Assembly: GCF_003711395.1 (NCBI RefSeq)
Contig: NZ_PJRJ01000024.1
Location: forward strand, 1-42,156
From: Acinetobacter sp. B51(2017)
Lineage (GTDB): Bacteria; Pseudomonadota; Gammaproteobacteria; Pseudomonadales; Moraxellaceae
Direction: 5' to 3'
DNA: 42,156 bases
This document shows positions 8,393 to 17,927 of the stretch, piece by piece. How positions within the stretch are numbered: the stretch's first letter is position 1; the number at the start of each line of letters is the position of its first letter. Made by a program: the position numbers and the translations under genes. Below the pieces are notes generated by a model. That model saw only the letters and a program-made list of their open reading frames with translations, was not told where the DNA came from and ran no database searches.

Positions 8393-9775
8393 GTGCTGTA
8401 TATAACAACCGTGTAGCTTAAGTTGGCTCATCAGCTGATGCAGCGTATCTAATAACAGCGGCTCTTGACCTTTGAGCATAACCAGTTGTGCTGCAATGGG
8501 TTGCTGCTGGGCAGCATAGCCTATTGGAAAGCTACACGCAGGAACATCTAAATAATTAAATGGTCGTGAATAGGGGCCGATGGCTTGACAGCTCGTATCT
8601 TCGGCATTTAAGACTGGCGCCAAACTGGGCACGATCGGCAGCAATAGGCAAGCATGTTGCGGAAGTGAAGCTGCAAACTCGGTATAAATCGCCTCACGTT
8701 GCGCAATGACCTGTTGATAATGTGCTGTTGAAATATGGGCACCACGTTGAATACGCCGACGTACTACTGTCCACATTGGGGTATTCTCATCTTCAGCCCA
8801 ATGTCCATGCTGTTGATAACCTTCATAAGCAATGATGTCAGAGCACCATTCCGAGAGCTGCTGAAAATTCAAATTGGCAGGCGGCTGCCATGGGACTAAG
8901 GCATAACCCTGTGCATGTAGTTGCTGTAAGTGATGTTGCCAAACTGCATGTACTTCAGGCTGTAACGGCTCAGGAAAATGCTGTTCCTGCAAATAAAATA
9001 AGGTCGTCTGCTGTGTTGTTGCGGCTAGGACAGGCGATTTTGGTTGCATTAAACGATACAGTTCATGTAAATCTGCAGTCGATTTTGCCATTAAACCCAC
9101 ACTGTCTAAGGAAGGGGCTAGAGGTACGTTGCCTTGCCCTCGCAGTCGCTCATGACTAGGTTTAAAGCCTAAAATCCCATTGAGCGCGGCAGGCACACGC
9201 ACTGAGCCTCCCGTGTCGCCACCTATCGCCAACGGTGCTAGTCCCGCAGCAAGGGCAACAGCACAGCCAGAAGAAGAGCCACCTGGCGCTCGTTGGACCT
9301 CATCACTCAAGGGATAATACGGATTGCATGGCGTGCCTTGCATTGGATTTTGTCCAGATAAACCAAAAGCCAACTCGGTCATTTTGGCGCGTGCAATAAC
9401 GACTAAGCCTAATGCTTCCAACTGGCAAATAATCGCCGCGTCTTGTTGTTCAAGTTGATTCAGATAGCGCGTGCCTGCCCAAGTAATTTCCCCTGCCACG
9501 GCAAAACTGTCTTTGACAATAATGGGCACCCCATGTAGCGAACTTAAATACACCCCCTGAGCAGCCAATTGATCCAAATGCGCCGCATAGTGCAAAGCAC
9601 GCTCGCTTAAAACTTGGCTAATACAATTAAGTTCAGTATGCTCTTGAATACGCTGTAAAAAATATTGGCTCAGTTCAACAGCAGTGCTTTGGCCTGTTCG
9701 AATGGCTTGGCCTAAATCTAAGGCAGATAAATCAGAATAGTGCTTCATAAAAGACGGTAGTTTATTTTTTATCAC
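8375..9775 (-). CDS. Amidase-signature family hydrolase
   Basis: This 466-residue hydrolase of carboxylic amides belongs to the same fold as GatA and fatty acid amide hydrolase. The Ser-cisSer-Lys triad can be placed: K88 in GVPIIVKDS, S167 in GGSSSG, and S191 in GGDTGGSVRVPAALNG, with the 24-residue Ser-Ser spacing of the family. It lacks a GatB/GatC neighbour and is therefore probably a catabolic amidase, not the tRNA amidotransferase. The GTG start at 9775 has AAAAGG nearby; an internal ATG (9748, MKHYSDLSALDLG) is equally plausible and gives 457 residues. A BenM/CatM-like regulator follows upstream on the same strand. The natural substrate is unknown. Confidence 0.85.
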   Translation of the reverse strand: MIKNKLPSFMKHYSDLSALDLGQAIRTGQSTAVELSQYFLQRIQEHTELNCISQVLSERALHYAAHLDQLAAQGVYLSSLHGVPIIVKDSFAVAGEITWAGTRYLNQLEQQDAAIICQLEALGLVVIARAKMTELAFGLSGQNPMQGTPCNPYYPLSDEVQRAPGGSSSGCAVALAAGLAPLAIGGDTGGSVRVPAALNGILGFKPSHERLRGQGNVPLAPSLDSVGLMAKSTADLHELYRLMQPKSPVLAATTQQTTLFYLQEQHFPEPLQPEVHAVWQHHLQQLHAQGYALVPWQPPANLNFQQLSEWCSDIIAYEGYQQHGHWAEDENTPMWTVVRRRIQRGAHISTAHYQQVIAQREAIYTEFAASLPQHACLLLPIVPSLAPVLNAEDTSCQAIGPYSRPFNYLDVPACSFPIGYAAQQQPIAAQLVMLKGQEPLLLDTLHQLMSQLKLHGCYIQHKKIPT

Positions 9776-9820
9776 AGCATACCGCCTTTTAGGTAGAAAA
9801 ATATAGACCTTTTACATTTT

Positions 9821-10735
9821 TTAAAAGGCAGAACGATCGTAATTAATTGCTTCTAAATCATATACTTGATAGATACAATCAAATAAAGCTTTAATATCCT
9901 CGCTTTCATCCATACAACGTGTAGCCATAAAGATGGGGCTGACCGCATTTTCATCTAAGATGGGAATATAGTGTAAATGGGTAAGCTGTAACGTGCGCGC
10001 ACTTTCTGGCACAATACACACCCCTTCACCTGCAGCCACCAAACCCAGTGCCAATTGAATCTCACGCACTTCACGGAATTTTTTAGGTTCTAAACTATAT
10101 TCGGAAAATAAGTTGATAATTTGGCTAGAAAAATTAGGTTTAGGCTGCGCAGGATATAAGAACATCACTTCATCGACTAAGTCAGCCAAATACACCCCTT
10201 GTTTTTGCTGCGCTAAAAAATGGCTAGCATGAACTGCAAGCATTAAGCGTTCTTTACGCAGCAATACCCGACGAATCGCAGGATCAGATACCCGTAAGCG
10301 TCCAAAACCGACATCAATCCGACCTTCTTTTAAGGCAGGAATCTGATGGGTAGTAGTCATTTCAATCAACTCAATTTTAAGCTGTGGGTACCTTTGACGA
10401 TATAGATATACAATACGTGATAATAAGCCATACAACAAAGAGCCAACAAAACCTATACGCACAGTACGTTCCACCATACCCACACGTTTGGTCATGGATT
10501 TAATTTCTTCGGCATTCGCCAATAATTTTACCGCATGCTGGTAAAAGAATTCTCCAGCTTCAGTCAGTTGCAGCGGGCGACTACCCCGTTCAAATAGCAA
10601 TACCCCAAACTCATTTTCTAAATTCTGAATTTGCCGACTCAATGGCGGTTGAGCAATAAACAACTTTTCTGCCGCCTTGGTAAAACTTTGTTCTTCAGCC
10701 ACAGTGACAAAGTATTTAAGATGGCGTAATTCCAT
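9821..10735 (-). CDS. BenM/CatM-type LysR regulator
   Basis: This 304-residue LysR protein is close in sequence, as recalled, to Acinetobacter BenM and CatM. It opens MELRHLKYFVTVAEEQSF with the recognition-helix region AQPPLSRQIQNLENEFG. Effector-domain segments GFVGSLLYGLLSRI, ALKEGRIDVGFGRL and EVREIQLALGLVAAGEG are also present. BenM and CatM respond to cis,cis-muconate (BenM also to benzoate) and control benzoate and catechol genes. None of those genes is in this window; the neighbour on its 3' side is an amidase gene (45 bp away) that could be co-transcribed and regulated by it. Specific identity as catM or benM is not claimed. Confidence 0.85.
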   Translation of the reverse strand: MELRHLKYFVTVAEEQSFTKAAEKLFIAQPPLSRQIQNLENEFGVLLFERGSRPLQLTEAGEFFYQHAVKLLANAEEIKSMTKRVGMVERTVRIGFVGSLLYGLLSRIVYLYRQRYPQLKIELIEMTTTHQIPALKEGRIDVGFGRLRVSDPAIRRVLLRKERLMLAVHASHFLAQQKQGVYLADLVDEVMFLYPAQPKPNFSSQIINLFSEYSLEPKKFREVREIQLALGLVAAGEGVCIVPESARTLQLTHLHYIPILDENAVSPIFMATRCMDESEDIKALFDCIYQVYDLEAINYDRSAF

Positions 10736-10756
10736 AAGCCTTATCCATTTGAATTT

Positions 10757-10778
10757 AAAAAAAAAGCCTATTAAGGCT
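10757..10778 (-). promoter_or_regulatory. Hairpin with T-tract just upstream of the BenM/CatM-like gene
   Basis: On the minus strand a 5-bp stem (agcct/aggct, 4-base loop) is followed by nine T, ending about 22 bases before the regulator's start codon. It resembles a weak terminator placed in the gene's leader, so it could attenuate it. A TATAAA (minus strand, about 10788-10793) just upstream may be the -10 element, which would put this hairpin at the very 5' end of the mRNA. Confidence 0.35.
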
Positions 10779-10847
10779 AAGCTAATTCTTTATAAAGTCC
10801 CATTAGCAAATGGTCGCACGCTTGTATAGATCGGCATACTCAAACAT

Positions 10848-10875
10848 AAAAAAAAGGCTCCCCGAGGGGAACCTT
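10848..10875 (-). terminator. Rho-independent terminator of the ata-tpgA operon
   Basis: On the minus strand the stem aaggttcccc/ggggagcctt (one wobble pair) is followed by eight T. It lies 54 bases beyond the tpgA stop. Confidence 0.85.
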
Positions 10876-10928
10876 CAAGGTGAGCACAAAAATTAATGCT
10901 CAAGGGGTTCTTTTAAAGTTGGCTTAAC

Positions 10929-11774
10929 TTACCATTTCACTTCTACGCGACGGTTTTCTTCTAAGCATTTTAACAATTCTGGGCTCTTTTGAGCGCCTTC
11001 ACAACGTTTAAATTGTTCAGTTGAACCTAAACCACCAAGTTTAATTTTCGCACCATCAACACCGTATTCTTGTAACAATTGAGTCACAGTAATCGCGCGT
11101 TTTTCAGATAGGCGTTTGTTATATGCAACGTTACCAAAACGGTCAGCATAACCTGCCACATAAACCACAGCAGGTTGATCTGCTAAGATTTGCTTCGCAA
11201 GTACACGTACGTCATCTACACCACCCACAATATTGCCTGCGTCTGAACGGTCAAAGTTAAACACCACATTTACGTGTTGTTTTGGTTCAGGCAATACAGT
11301 TTTCTCAACCACAACTGGTACATTGTTCACGATGGTTTGAGTTTTTACTGTATCAAGTGCAGCACAGCCTGCGCCTTTCCAATAATGGCTCTTCGCAATG
11401 TAATCGCCATCTTGCTTATCAAAATCTACACGTAATTGACAGATTTTGTAGTCTTGCGTGCCCGGTTGACGTAGAGCAAGTACATAGTTCCATGTACGTA
11501 CGTTAAATAAGCCTTCTGAGAAGTTTGGATGACCAAAGATATGACGAATTTGATCTTTAGTTAAACCATTGCTCATTTGCAAAGCTTCGACAGCTTCATA
11601 ACGGTGTACTTGGTCTAAGTAACTTTCTTTAATTTCAGGAAAATCGACTGCTTCTGCAGTGTTATTTGCTGTATAACCAGGGTAAACATGTACATCAGAA
11701 CTTACTTCAGCGTTTGCTACACCAAAAGCAGTCATTAGGCCAACAAGTAATGCACTCTTTTTTAATAGATTCAT
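10929..11774 (-). CDS. tpgA: TpgA-like OmpA-family protein paired with the trimeric autotransporter
   Basis: The start at 11774 ([22 protein letters not shown]) is chosen because AAGAGA lies nine bases upstream and it gives a clean signal peptide of about 22 residues; an earlier in-frame start would bury it. Residues about 50-125 form a SmpA/OmlA (BamE-like) domain ([18 protein letters not shown]). About 165-281 form an OmpA C-terminal peptidoglycan-binding domain ([44 protein letters not shown]). This two-domain layout next to a trimeric autotransporter matches TpgA of Acinetobacter sp. Tol 5, which holds AtaA in the outer membrane and links it to peptidoglycan. It lies 68 bp downstream of the adhesin gene on the same strand, ahead of a strong terminator, so it is the second gene of the operon. 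Confidence 0.88.
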   Translation of the reverse strand: MNLLKKSALLVGLMTAFGVANAEVSSDVHVYPGYTANNTAEAVDFPEIKESYLDQVHRYEAVEALQMSNGLTKDQIRHIFGHPNFSEGLFNVRTWNYVLALRQPGTQDYKICQLRVDFDKQDGDYIAKSHYWKGAGCAALDTVKTQTIVNNVPVVVEKTVLPEPKQHVNVVFNFDRSDAGNIVGGVDDVRVLAKQILADQPAVVYVAGYADRFGNVAYNKRLSEKRAITVTQLLQEYGVDGAKIKLGGLGSTEQFKRCEGAQKSPELLKCLEENRRVEVKW

Positions 11775-11842
11775 GATGATTTCTCTTAATTTTGTAAACT
11801 GTATGCAATGTCGTTTGGGGAAGTTGATTAATCCCAAAGGGA

Positions 11843-14800
11843 TTAATCAATGATTCCGCTTACACCAAGACGTACGCTTGGATCGCCTTCTGTACCCGCT
11901 GCAACACCACCAGTTAACGACCAGCGACCGTTATCTGCTGTTTTACGTAAAGTTACACCCAATGCTGCTTGACCATTGTGGTAAGCTGTTGCTGCTGCAT
12001 ATGTGTATTTACCTGGTACGTAAGGTGCTGTTTCTAAAGCCATTGCTGCTGCAATACCTGCACTCATACGGTCTTCAACGTCATCAATACGGTTATTGAA
12101 CGATTGTTGAAGGTTGGTTACACGGTCACCTAAATCAATATCTGCTTGATTTAGAGCGCCCAATGCCTCGCCTACATTGTTATAAGAACCACCATTCACA
12201 TTATATGTTGGTGCTTGAATTGAACCATCTGGGTTCACAGCTGCACCACCACCAAAGATATTGATTGTGCCTTTTAACTGATCTACATTGACAGCATCAG
12301 TACCTGCAGTACCTGCTGCAAGGTTATGGATTTGGTTACCACCAACGCTGACATTACCTTGTTGAATCGTAATTGCGTCGTTACCTTTACCTGCACCAAT
12401 GGTTAAGCTACCTGCATCACCAGTTAAGTTAAGTTGATCATTGATATCAACCGTTACTTTCGCGCCATTTGGTGTAGTTTCAGTGGTTACAGTCGTGTTA
12501 CCTGATGGACCTGCTACAAATTCAACAGTGTCATTTGGATTTACTTTTTCAGATACTGTGTTACCCGCTGCATCTGTACCAGTTAAATTCCAACCAGAGT
12601 TTGCAATAGATTCATCGATGTTTTTGTTGATGGTATTTTCTAAGCCACCCAGTTCATCTTTTAACTGACCTAAGTTGACCGCTTGATCATCTTGAGTTGC
12701 TGTACCTACATTATTAATCTGGTTACCAGCAAAGTTCACATTACCTTCTTGAATGGTAATATCGCCTACAGTTAAACCATTAGCGTCAACTACAGTATCA
12801 CCTACAGTTAAACCGTTACCATTGAGTAGTGTGTCACCAATCGTCACTGAACCATCTTCACCTAAATTAAGGTTTGGATTAAGTTCAACTTTAACGTTGC
12901 TGCCTTCGTTGCTCACTTGGATATTACCGATATCATCGCCCGAGAAATCAACGGTTGTACTTGGTTTGATTTTTTCACCCTCAGCTGCAGCGACACCACC
13001 AGTAGTTAGCGTCCAACCAGAATCACCTACTGCTTTACCAATTTCGTCTTTTAATTGCGAAACGTTAACAGCATCGTCATCTGCAACACCAGCAGCAACG
13101 CCACCTAGCACATTACCACCAAAGTTTACATTACCTTGGTTAATGATAATTGGGTTATAATTTTTGCCACCTACTGTAGCACCAGCCAGTGTTAAACCTG
13201 CGTCATTAAGCAATGTATTACCAATCGTTAATGAACCATCTGCTGATAAATCAACGTCTTTGTCTAGTTCAACGGCAATAATAGTTTCAGAACCAACAAC
13301 ATTACCATCAGCATCAACTACGTCTTTTGAAGTTTGTGATACAGAGATGTTGTCATCGCCATTAAACTGTACAGAGCTGTTGTTCGCTGCTTTGTCACCG
13401 TTTACCGCATTTTCAGTTGTACCCGTTACATTACCAGCAGCATCTTTATCCTGAGTGATAACGTTCCAACCTGCAGATTGTAATTGGCTTACGTTTACAG
13501 CATCAGTTGGTGCCGTACCTGCCGCAATATTTTCTAGCTTGTTGCCACCAAGGTTGACGTTACCTTGTTGAATCACGATCGGTTGTTGACCTTGACCTGC
13601 ACCAATGGTTAAACCGCCTTTATCAGTCAGTGCGATTTTATCAGCAAGCGCAAATTCAATTGAACTGCCATCTTGTTTTGCAACTAAGTTATTGTTTTCC
13701 TTAGTTACGGTAATATCAATTGTGTCGCCTGCTTGGATTTGCTCATCCGCAGCACCGCTTGCATTTGAAGAGGTTAAAGTAAAGCCTTGGTTTAATACGT
13801 CAATCGCATCACCAACAGTAGTTACAACTTGGTTACCAGTACCTACAGTGTAGCTAGGCGCTTTGATGGTACCGTCTGGATTAACAGTTGCACCACCACC
13901 TAAAGTATCAACAGCATCTTTTAACTGGCTAACGTTAACGCCATCAGTAAGCTCTGTACCTGCTGCAACATCTTTTAATTGGTTACCACCAAAGCTTACA
14001 TTACCTTGTTGGATTGTAATTGCGCCGTTACCTGCTTGATAAACAGGATTACCATCTGCGTCTGTAACAGGATTACCATCTTGATCAACTACAGGTTGAG
14101 CTGGTGTCGCAGCAATGGTTAAACCACCTTTGTCAGTTAGAGCAATTTTATCAGCTAAATCAACAGTAACTGTCGCTTTGTCTACCAATACAGGTTGACC
14201 ATTTGCGTCTAAAACCACTTGACCATTTTCATCGGTCAATTCAACTTTTTGTACTGTAGTATTGACTGTGACGTTATTAGAAGGACCTGCTTTGTGTTCA
14301 ACTTGATCATCTGGGTTGATTTTTGCTGTCGTTACAGGTTGATTGTTCGCATCGGTAACAACATTACCATCAACATCTAATACAGTTGCATTCCCAAGAC
14401 CCCAACCTGAACCTTTTAATTGGTCGACGTTTACCGCATCTGTACCTGCAACACCCGGTGCTACACCTGAGATTACATTACCGCCAAAGTTTACATTACC
14501 TTGGTTGATGGTGATTGGACCATTTCCTTGAGGTACACCAGCAATCGTTAAGCCACCGTTTTCAGTTAACTCAATTTGATCAGCCACTTCAACAGTAAGT
14601 TGTGTACCAATTGGCTTGCCAGTCGCATCTGTCAATACAGTTTGGCTAACTTCGGCATTTTTGCCACCTACAAAGTCAACAACATTGGTTTCACCACCAA
14701 TGGTAGAGGCATTGGCAACATCACCACCTGTTGCAAGTTTCCAAGCTGAAGCTGCTGCTGCATCTACTGTAAGAACAGGATTGCCATCTTCACCAATAGT

Positions 14801-16108
14801 AACTTTTGCGCCTTGAATATTAAATGTATCGCCTAACTGAACTTGAGCTGATAAAGGACCTTTTTGTGTAACAGGATTTCCAGCTGCATCAAGTTGAACT
14901 TTACCATCAGCATCAAATACATACACGTCTCCAATAACTGGCTTACCATCTTGATCTACAGTAACAAAGTTAATTGGTTTAGCAGCATCGGCTTGTGCTT
15001 GTTTTGCTTCAGACAATACATAGTAAAGCTGTGAACCATTCACTGCATCTGTACTTAATGCTGTAATACGGCCCGCACCTACGTGTTGAATTTGACGTTC
15101 TGCTCCTTTAGCACCCACACTTACTGCACCGGCAGAATTTGTTGTGTGCATACCTTGGAAGACAATGCTAGGATCAATACTTTCTTCTTTAACTAAATTG
15201 CCTGCAGGGTCTCGATATTGGTAATCTACTTTAGAAACTACGTCTTGAGTATATACATTGGCTAAGGTAGATTGATTACCTAAAATGACGCTATTAACTA
15301 AAGTATTTACAGTACTTACTCTAGATCCTAGTACAAATGTATTTTCACCTCGTACAGTATTGGCAAAGCCTATACTTACAGAACCTGAGCCCGTGCTTTC
15401 AACTTTGCTTCCAGAACCTATGGCAATACTTTTTTCTGCCAATGCACTACCATTAATACCAATAGTTTGATTCTTAGCGGCTGTTACATTTTGACCGATT
15501 GCAATACTGCCCTCACCAGTTGCTTTAGCAGATGCGCCAATTGCTGTAGAATTTTTTCCAGCTTGGCTAGATGCACCAATTGTTGTTGCATTATCACCTT
15601 CTGCTTGAGCAGAAAAACCTAAACTTGTACTAGATTCCCCATTAGAATTAGCACTTTCACCAATCGCTATAGATTGTTTCTTTGAAGCATAAGCTGATGA
15701 ACCAATTGCTATTGTCGATTCCTCAACTGCCTGCGCACTAGCCCCAATCGCAATATTACCACTAATTAAAGCCCGTGATTCTTTGCCAATAGAAACAGCA
15801 TCAATGTCTAATGCTTGTGCACCCTCACCAATTGCTACAGCACCTTGCTGTTTTGCCTGCGCATCTGAGTTACCAGATGAAGAACCAATTGCTATAGAAC
15901 CTGCTCCACTAACAGCACCATAACCATTGGTATAAGCGATTGCGCCTGTACTTGCTACAGCAGCAGCACCTACAACCACTGTTGCAACTGCATTTGCCGC
16001 TGCTTTCTTGAGTTTATTTGAACCTTTCTTTTGACCCGCTGCTGTTTCTGATACTGCAACCCATACCCCTAGAGATGCATTCCAAACAGTCTTAAATACT
16101 TTATTCAT
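11843..16108 (-). CDS. ata: Trimeric autotransporter adhesin (Ata/AtaA-like)
   Basis: This 1421-residue outer-membrane adhesin begins with an extended signal peptide region ([21 protein letters not shown], residues 1-21, then a hydrophobic core to about 58). A YadA-like head of repeated SIAIG-x-A units spans about 70-265. A neck ([13 protein letters not shown]) lies near 350. The stalk contains six related modules of the form GLTI... QQGNV.FGGN.....[14 protein letters not shown]. The C-terminus is a coiled coil ([22 protein letters not shown]) plus the YadA anchor ending GVSGIID. The start has AGGGG five bases upstream. It is shorter than Ata (about 1870) and AtaA (about 3630), so there are fewer stalk repeats. 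Several D-x-D/N-G-x-PV inserts ([21 protein letters not shown]) break up the stalk. Function: adhesion to surfaces or host proteins. The nearby tpgA encodes its partner. Confidence 0.92.
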   Translation of the reverse strand: MNKVFKTVWNASLGVWVAVSETAAGQKKGSNKLKKAAANAVATVVVGAAAVASTGAIAYTNGYGAVSGAGSIAIGSSSGNSDAQAKQQGAVAIGEGAQALDIDAVSIGKESRALISGNIAIGASAQAVEESTIAIGSSAYASKKQSIAIGESANSNGESSTSLGFSAQAEGDNATTIGASSQAGKNSTAIGASAKATGEGSIAIGQNVTAAKNQTIGINGSALAEKSIAIGSGSKVESTGSGSVSIGFANTVRGENTFVLGSRVSTVNTLVNSVILGNQSTLANVYTQDVVSKVDYQYRDPAGNLVKEESIDPSIVFQGMHTTNSAGAVSVGAKGAERQIQHVGAGRITALSTDAVNGSQLYYVLSEAKQAQADAAKPINFVTVDQDGKPVIGDVYVFDADGKVQLDAAGNPVTQKGPLSAQVQLGDTFNIQGAKVTIGEDGNPVLTVDAAAASAWKLATGGDVANASTIGGETNVVDFVGGKNAEVSQTVLTDATGKPIGTQLTVEVADQIELTENGGLTIAGVPQGNGPITINQGNVNFGGNVISGVAPGVAGTDAVNVDQLKGSGWGLGNATVLDVDGNVVTDANNQPVTTAKINPDDQVEHKAGPSNNVTVNTTVQKVELTDENGQVVLDANGQPVLVDKATVTVDLADKIALTDKGGLTIAATPAQPVVDQDGNPVTDADGNPVYQAGNGAITIQQGNVSFGGNQLKDVAAGTELTDGVNVSQLKDAVDTLGGGATVNPDGTIKAPSYTVGTGNQVVTTVGDAIDVLNQGFTLTSSNASGAADEQIQAGDTIDITVTKENNNLVAKQDGSSIEFALADKIALTDKGGLTIGAGQGQQPIVIQQGNVNLGGNKLENIAAGTAPTDAVNVSQLQSAGWNVITQDKDAAGNVTGTTENAVNGDKAANNSSVQFNGDDNISVSQTSKDVVDADGNVVGSETIIAVELDKDVDLSADGSLTIGNTLLNDAGLTLAGATVGGKNYNPIIINQGNVNFGGNVLGGVAAGVADDDAVNVSQLKDEIGKAVGDSGWTLTTGGVAAAEGEKIKPSTTVDFSGDDIGNIQVSNEGSNVKVELNPNLNLGEDGSVTIGDTLLNGNGLTVGDTVVDANGLTVGDITIQEGNVNFAGNQINNVGTATQDDQAVNLGQLKDELGGLENTINKNIDESIANSGWNLTGTDAAGNTVSEKVNPNDTVEFVAGPSGNTTVTTETTPNGAKVTVDINDQLNLTGDAGSLTIGAGKGNDAITIQQGNVSVGGNQIHNLAAGTAGTDAVNVDQLKGTINIFGGGAAVNPDGSIQAPTYNVNGGSYNNVGEALGALNQADIDLGDRVTNLQQSFNNRIDDVEDRMSAGIAAAMALETAPYVPGKYTYAAATAYHNGQAALGVTLRKTADNGRWSLTGGVAAGTEGDPSVRLGVSGIID

Positions 16109-16708
16109 GTAAACCCCTGTTACCTTGTTTTTTAATGTAAATGGTCTGTAACCATTTTGGGGTAAATTCTACAAGTAAATGTTAATTGTGTCACTATTTC
16201 ATAAACTTATACTTATTAATTATATTTTTTTGTTAAAAAAACTAAATAAAGTCTCATTTTTGTAAAAAAAAGTAGCCTATACCTATGCAAATATAATTGT
16301 TTATAGATATTTGTTAAGATTAATTTAATATTAAAAGTAATCAACGCCAGTATTTTGCATTAAAAATCGCTTAATAAATATCCTCTTTTTAAAATTCACT
16401 CTATTAAATTGTGTTTTTTTGTAAATGAAAGATGCTGATTTTAGATAGAAAATACCGATTTTTTGTTAAAATTCGCCCCAAATCATATTTTATGTGATGT
16501 TTATGTAAATTTTACTAATGTTTTATATTCTTATAAAAAAGATCAAATATTAGAGATTTAAAAACACTAATCACATTAAATTTACTTTTTTTAAGTGTAA
16601 TTAGCTCTGTAACTATTTTAATCTGTTGCAATCACCTTGCTATGACAATGGATAAAACTCGAGCTACTGTATTACATAAGGCCAGATGCGCGTGCTCTAG
16701 CCTGTTGC
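16109..16708 (-). promoter_or_regulatory. AT-rich leader/promoter region of ata
   Basis: About 600 bases hold no supportable gene on either strand. The part next to ata contains the ribosome-binding leader ACAAGGTAACAGGGGT (minus strand, 16113-16128) and, just upstream, a small hairpin (aatggt-tacag-accatt, about 16138-16154). Long T- and A-tracts fill 16200-16600, typical of horizontally acquired or H-NS-silenced promoters; that last point is inference. Confidence 0.5.
16113..16129 (-). repeat. 17-base leader element, copy 1 (upstream of ata)
   Basis: AACAAGGTAACAGGGGT read on the minus strand, containing the ata Shine-Dalgarno. An identical 17-base copy lies at 37741-37757 on the plus strand, with weaker similarity extending further upstream (TAGAATyTA, CAAAA, CAGACCA in the same order). 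Confidence 0.75.
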
Positions 16709-17206
16709 TCAACCTAATAAGTCAATCAAGGTAGCTTGAGTAAAAGATAAGAGTAGATATTGGCAAATACTGCAATTGACGCTACTGTGTAGCTCATCGA
16801 GCGAATTAATACTGTACAAAAATAGGCTTTGATTTTGGAAGTTGGCAGCTTGGGCATGTAACGCTTGAAATCACGTTTTTAAACTCGGCTGTGTCGAGCT
16901 CAGATGGTATTGTAATATAGATAAACTATCGCGATGCATTCAACAAAATGGATAAATCGCCACACCATTTATTTCGACGTAAGCAACTTTGGCATGTAGC
17001 ACCAGCATTTGGGAAATCGAGTGATTGCGGTGACTATTAATCCATACCTGTTTGCCCTGTGATTTAAAGCATTGATGCAATTTAATCAGTTGGATTTGAT
17101 CATCGAAGTTTTGTAGCAATTTATTGATATCGTTCATCCGCCGCGCCTGACCACCAGCTAAAATGACCATATCAGTTGGGGGATGATTTAGATTTTGGAT
17201 ATTCAT
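16709..17206 (-). pseudogene. mobA: mobA remnant (molybdenum cofactor guanylyltransferase)
   Basis: MobA attaches GMP to molybdopterin. The N-terminal nucleotide-binding motif is clear (MVILAGGQARRMNDINKLL), followed by QGKQVWINSHRNHS. After residue ~66 the frame jumps to the C-terminal part (VAYVEINGVAIYPFC, then M-H-R-D-S-L, ALHAQAANFQ, FLYSINSLDELH). About 70-80 residues of the middle are missing. Two in-frame TGA codons (16940-16942 and 16871-16873) interrupt the rest, the second at a position where tryptophan would be expected. The frame is otherwise kept from end to end, so decay is by one in-frame deletion plus point mutations. No other molybdopterin gene is in the window. Confidence 0.75.
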
Positions 17207-17690
17207 CGTGTTTTCTCGATATGACCAGCCACAATAAATTGCAGCTTAAGCGCTCAAATTTAAGGCAAACTTTCGCCTTCGCCTTTAATGAGTTAAATAG
17301 CAACGAGAAGGTGTTGTGCTCTGGTTAATTTTTTGTTGTTATGATCAGCTGGGCTACAGCAGGACTTACTCAAAATAAATAGTCTCTTGAGGCTCACTTC
17401 ATAATCTTATTCAACATCCTTCCTAAATAAGCTCTCTATTTTTAATAAATAAAAGTTTTTGATTTCAATTGGTTAATTCAAAATTAAAGTAGTTAATTAA
17501 ACTTGATCACTTCATGATGATGTAAGCTATAACGTACATAATTGTGAGATAATGTCCTCTGTACGGATAAAATTATTTTTTTTAATCTAAATACATAAGG
17601 AACAGATGGTTCTAGAACATAAAACAACAATGATAAGTTCTCAGATCTCATCTCGCTGACTAGCGTTATATCTCATACAGCCTCAATATG
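17207..17690. other. Intergenic stretch between mobA remnant and yddG
   Basis: No convincing gene over 40 codons is seen. The only item of note is an 18-codon frame at 17606-17659 (MVLEHKTTMISSQISSR, then TGA) with AAGGA six bases before its ATG. If the TGA is read through, the frame continues another 13 codons to a TAA at the terminator. This may be a remnant of a lost gene or a real mini-ORF. Confidence 0.4.
17606..17659 (+). pseudogene. Small ORF or gene remnant with strong ribosome binding site
   Basis: 17 codons plus TGA follow ATAAGGAACAG-ATG, a good Shine-Dalgarno spacing. The frame resumes after the TGA as LALYLIQPQYEKA before a TAA in the following terminator. It has no recognisable similarity. 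The peptide has no run of aromatic residues, so it does not look like an aromatic amino acid leader peptide for the downstream exporter. Confidence 0.2.
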
Positions 17691-17720
17691 AAAAAGCCTA
17701 ACTTAATGTTGGGCTTTTTT
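17691..17720. terminator. Bidirectional Rho-independent terminator
   Basis: The stem aagcctaac/gttgggctt (one G-U pair, 5-base loop) has five A before and six T after, so it can act on both strands. Confidence 0.8.
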
Positions 17721-17801
17721 AAGTCTATCCATTCACTATAATCATTGTATAGCGACTTGATTTTGATCTGACCCACTCCATGTCGCAAGTATAAATCCAA
17801 T

Positions 17802-17927
17802 TAAGCCGATTATTTCCATCTATAAACTCGCATAGACGGCTGAAAAAATTGCGCCTAAAATCCTCATAATCGGGCCATCTCAATAAGATGGTCTTTTTTA
17901 TTGCTTATTTTTGCGCGAGATTTTTTC
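17802..17927 (+). promoter_or_regulatory. Possible attenuator/riboswitch-like leader of yddG
   Basis: A TATAAA (17790-17795) could start a leader near 17802. The leader ends in a terminator-like hairpin (ccatct at 17875-17880, agatgg at 17886-17891, extendable by g-u and g-c pairs, then six T at 17894-17899) only 28 bases before the yddG start. Upstream, two exclusive pairings are possible. One is agccg/cggct (17804-17808 with 17837-17841) closing tctat/ataga. The other is ccgattat/ataatcgg (17806-17813 with 17866-17873), which touches the base of the terminator. This is the layout of a transcription attenuator. The -35 element is weak, and the hairpin may instead end an older transcript. Confidence 0.35.

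Noticed and set aside
8890..9159. 89-codon plus-strand frame opposite the amidase gene
   Set aside because: Shadow of the amidase coding sequence, with no supporting start signal or similarity.
11878..15470. Many open frames of 61-135 codons on the plus strand opposite the adhesin gene
   Set aside because: They follow from the repetitive, stop-poor composition of the adhesin codons on the other strand; none has a ribosome binding site or recognisable domain.
16940..16942. UGA recoded as tryptophan in the mobA frame
   Set aside because: All other genes here use TGG for Trp and TGA as stop, and the gene also has a large deletion, so simple decay explains it.
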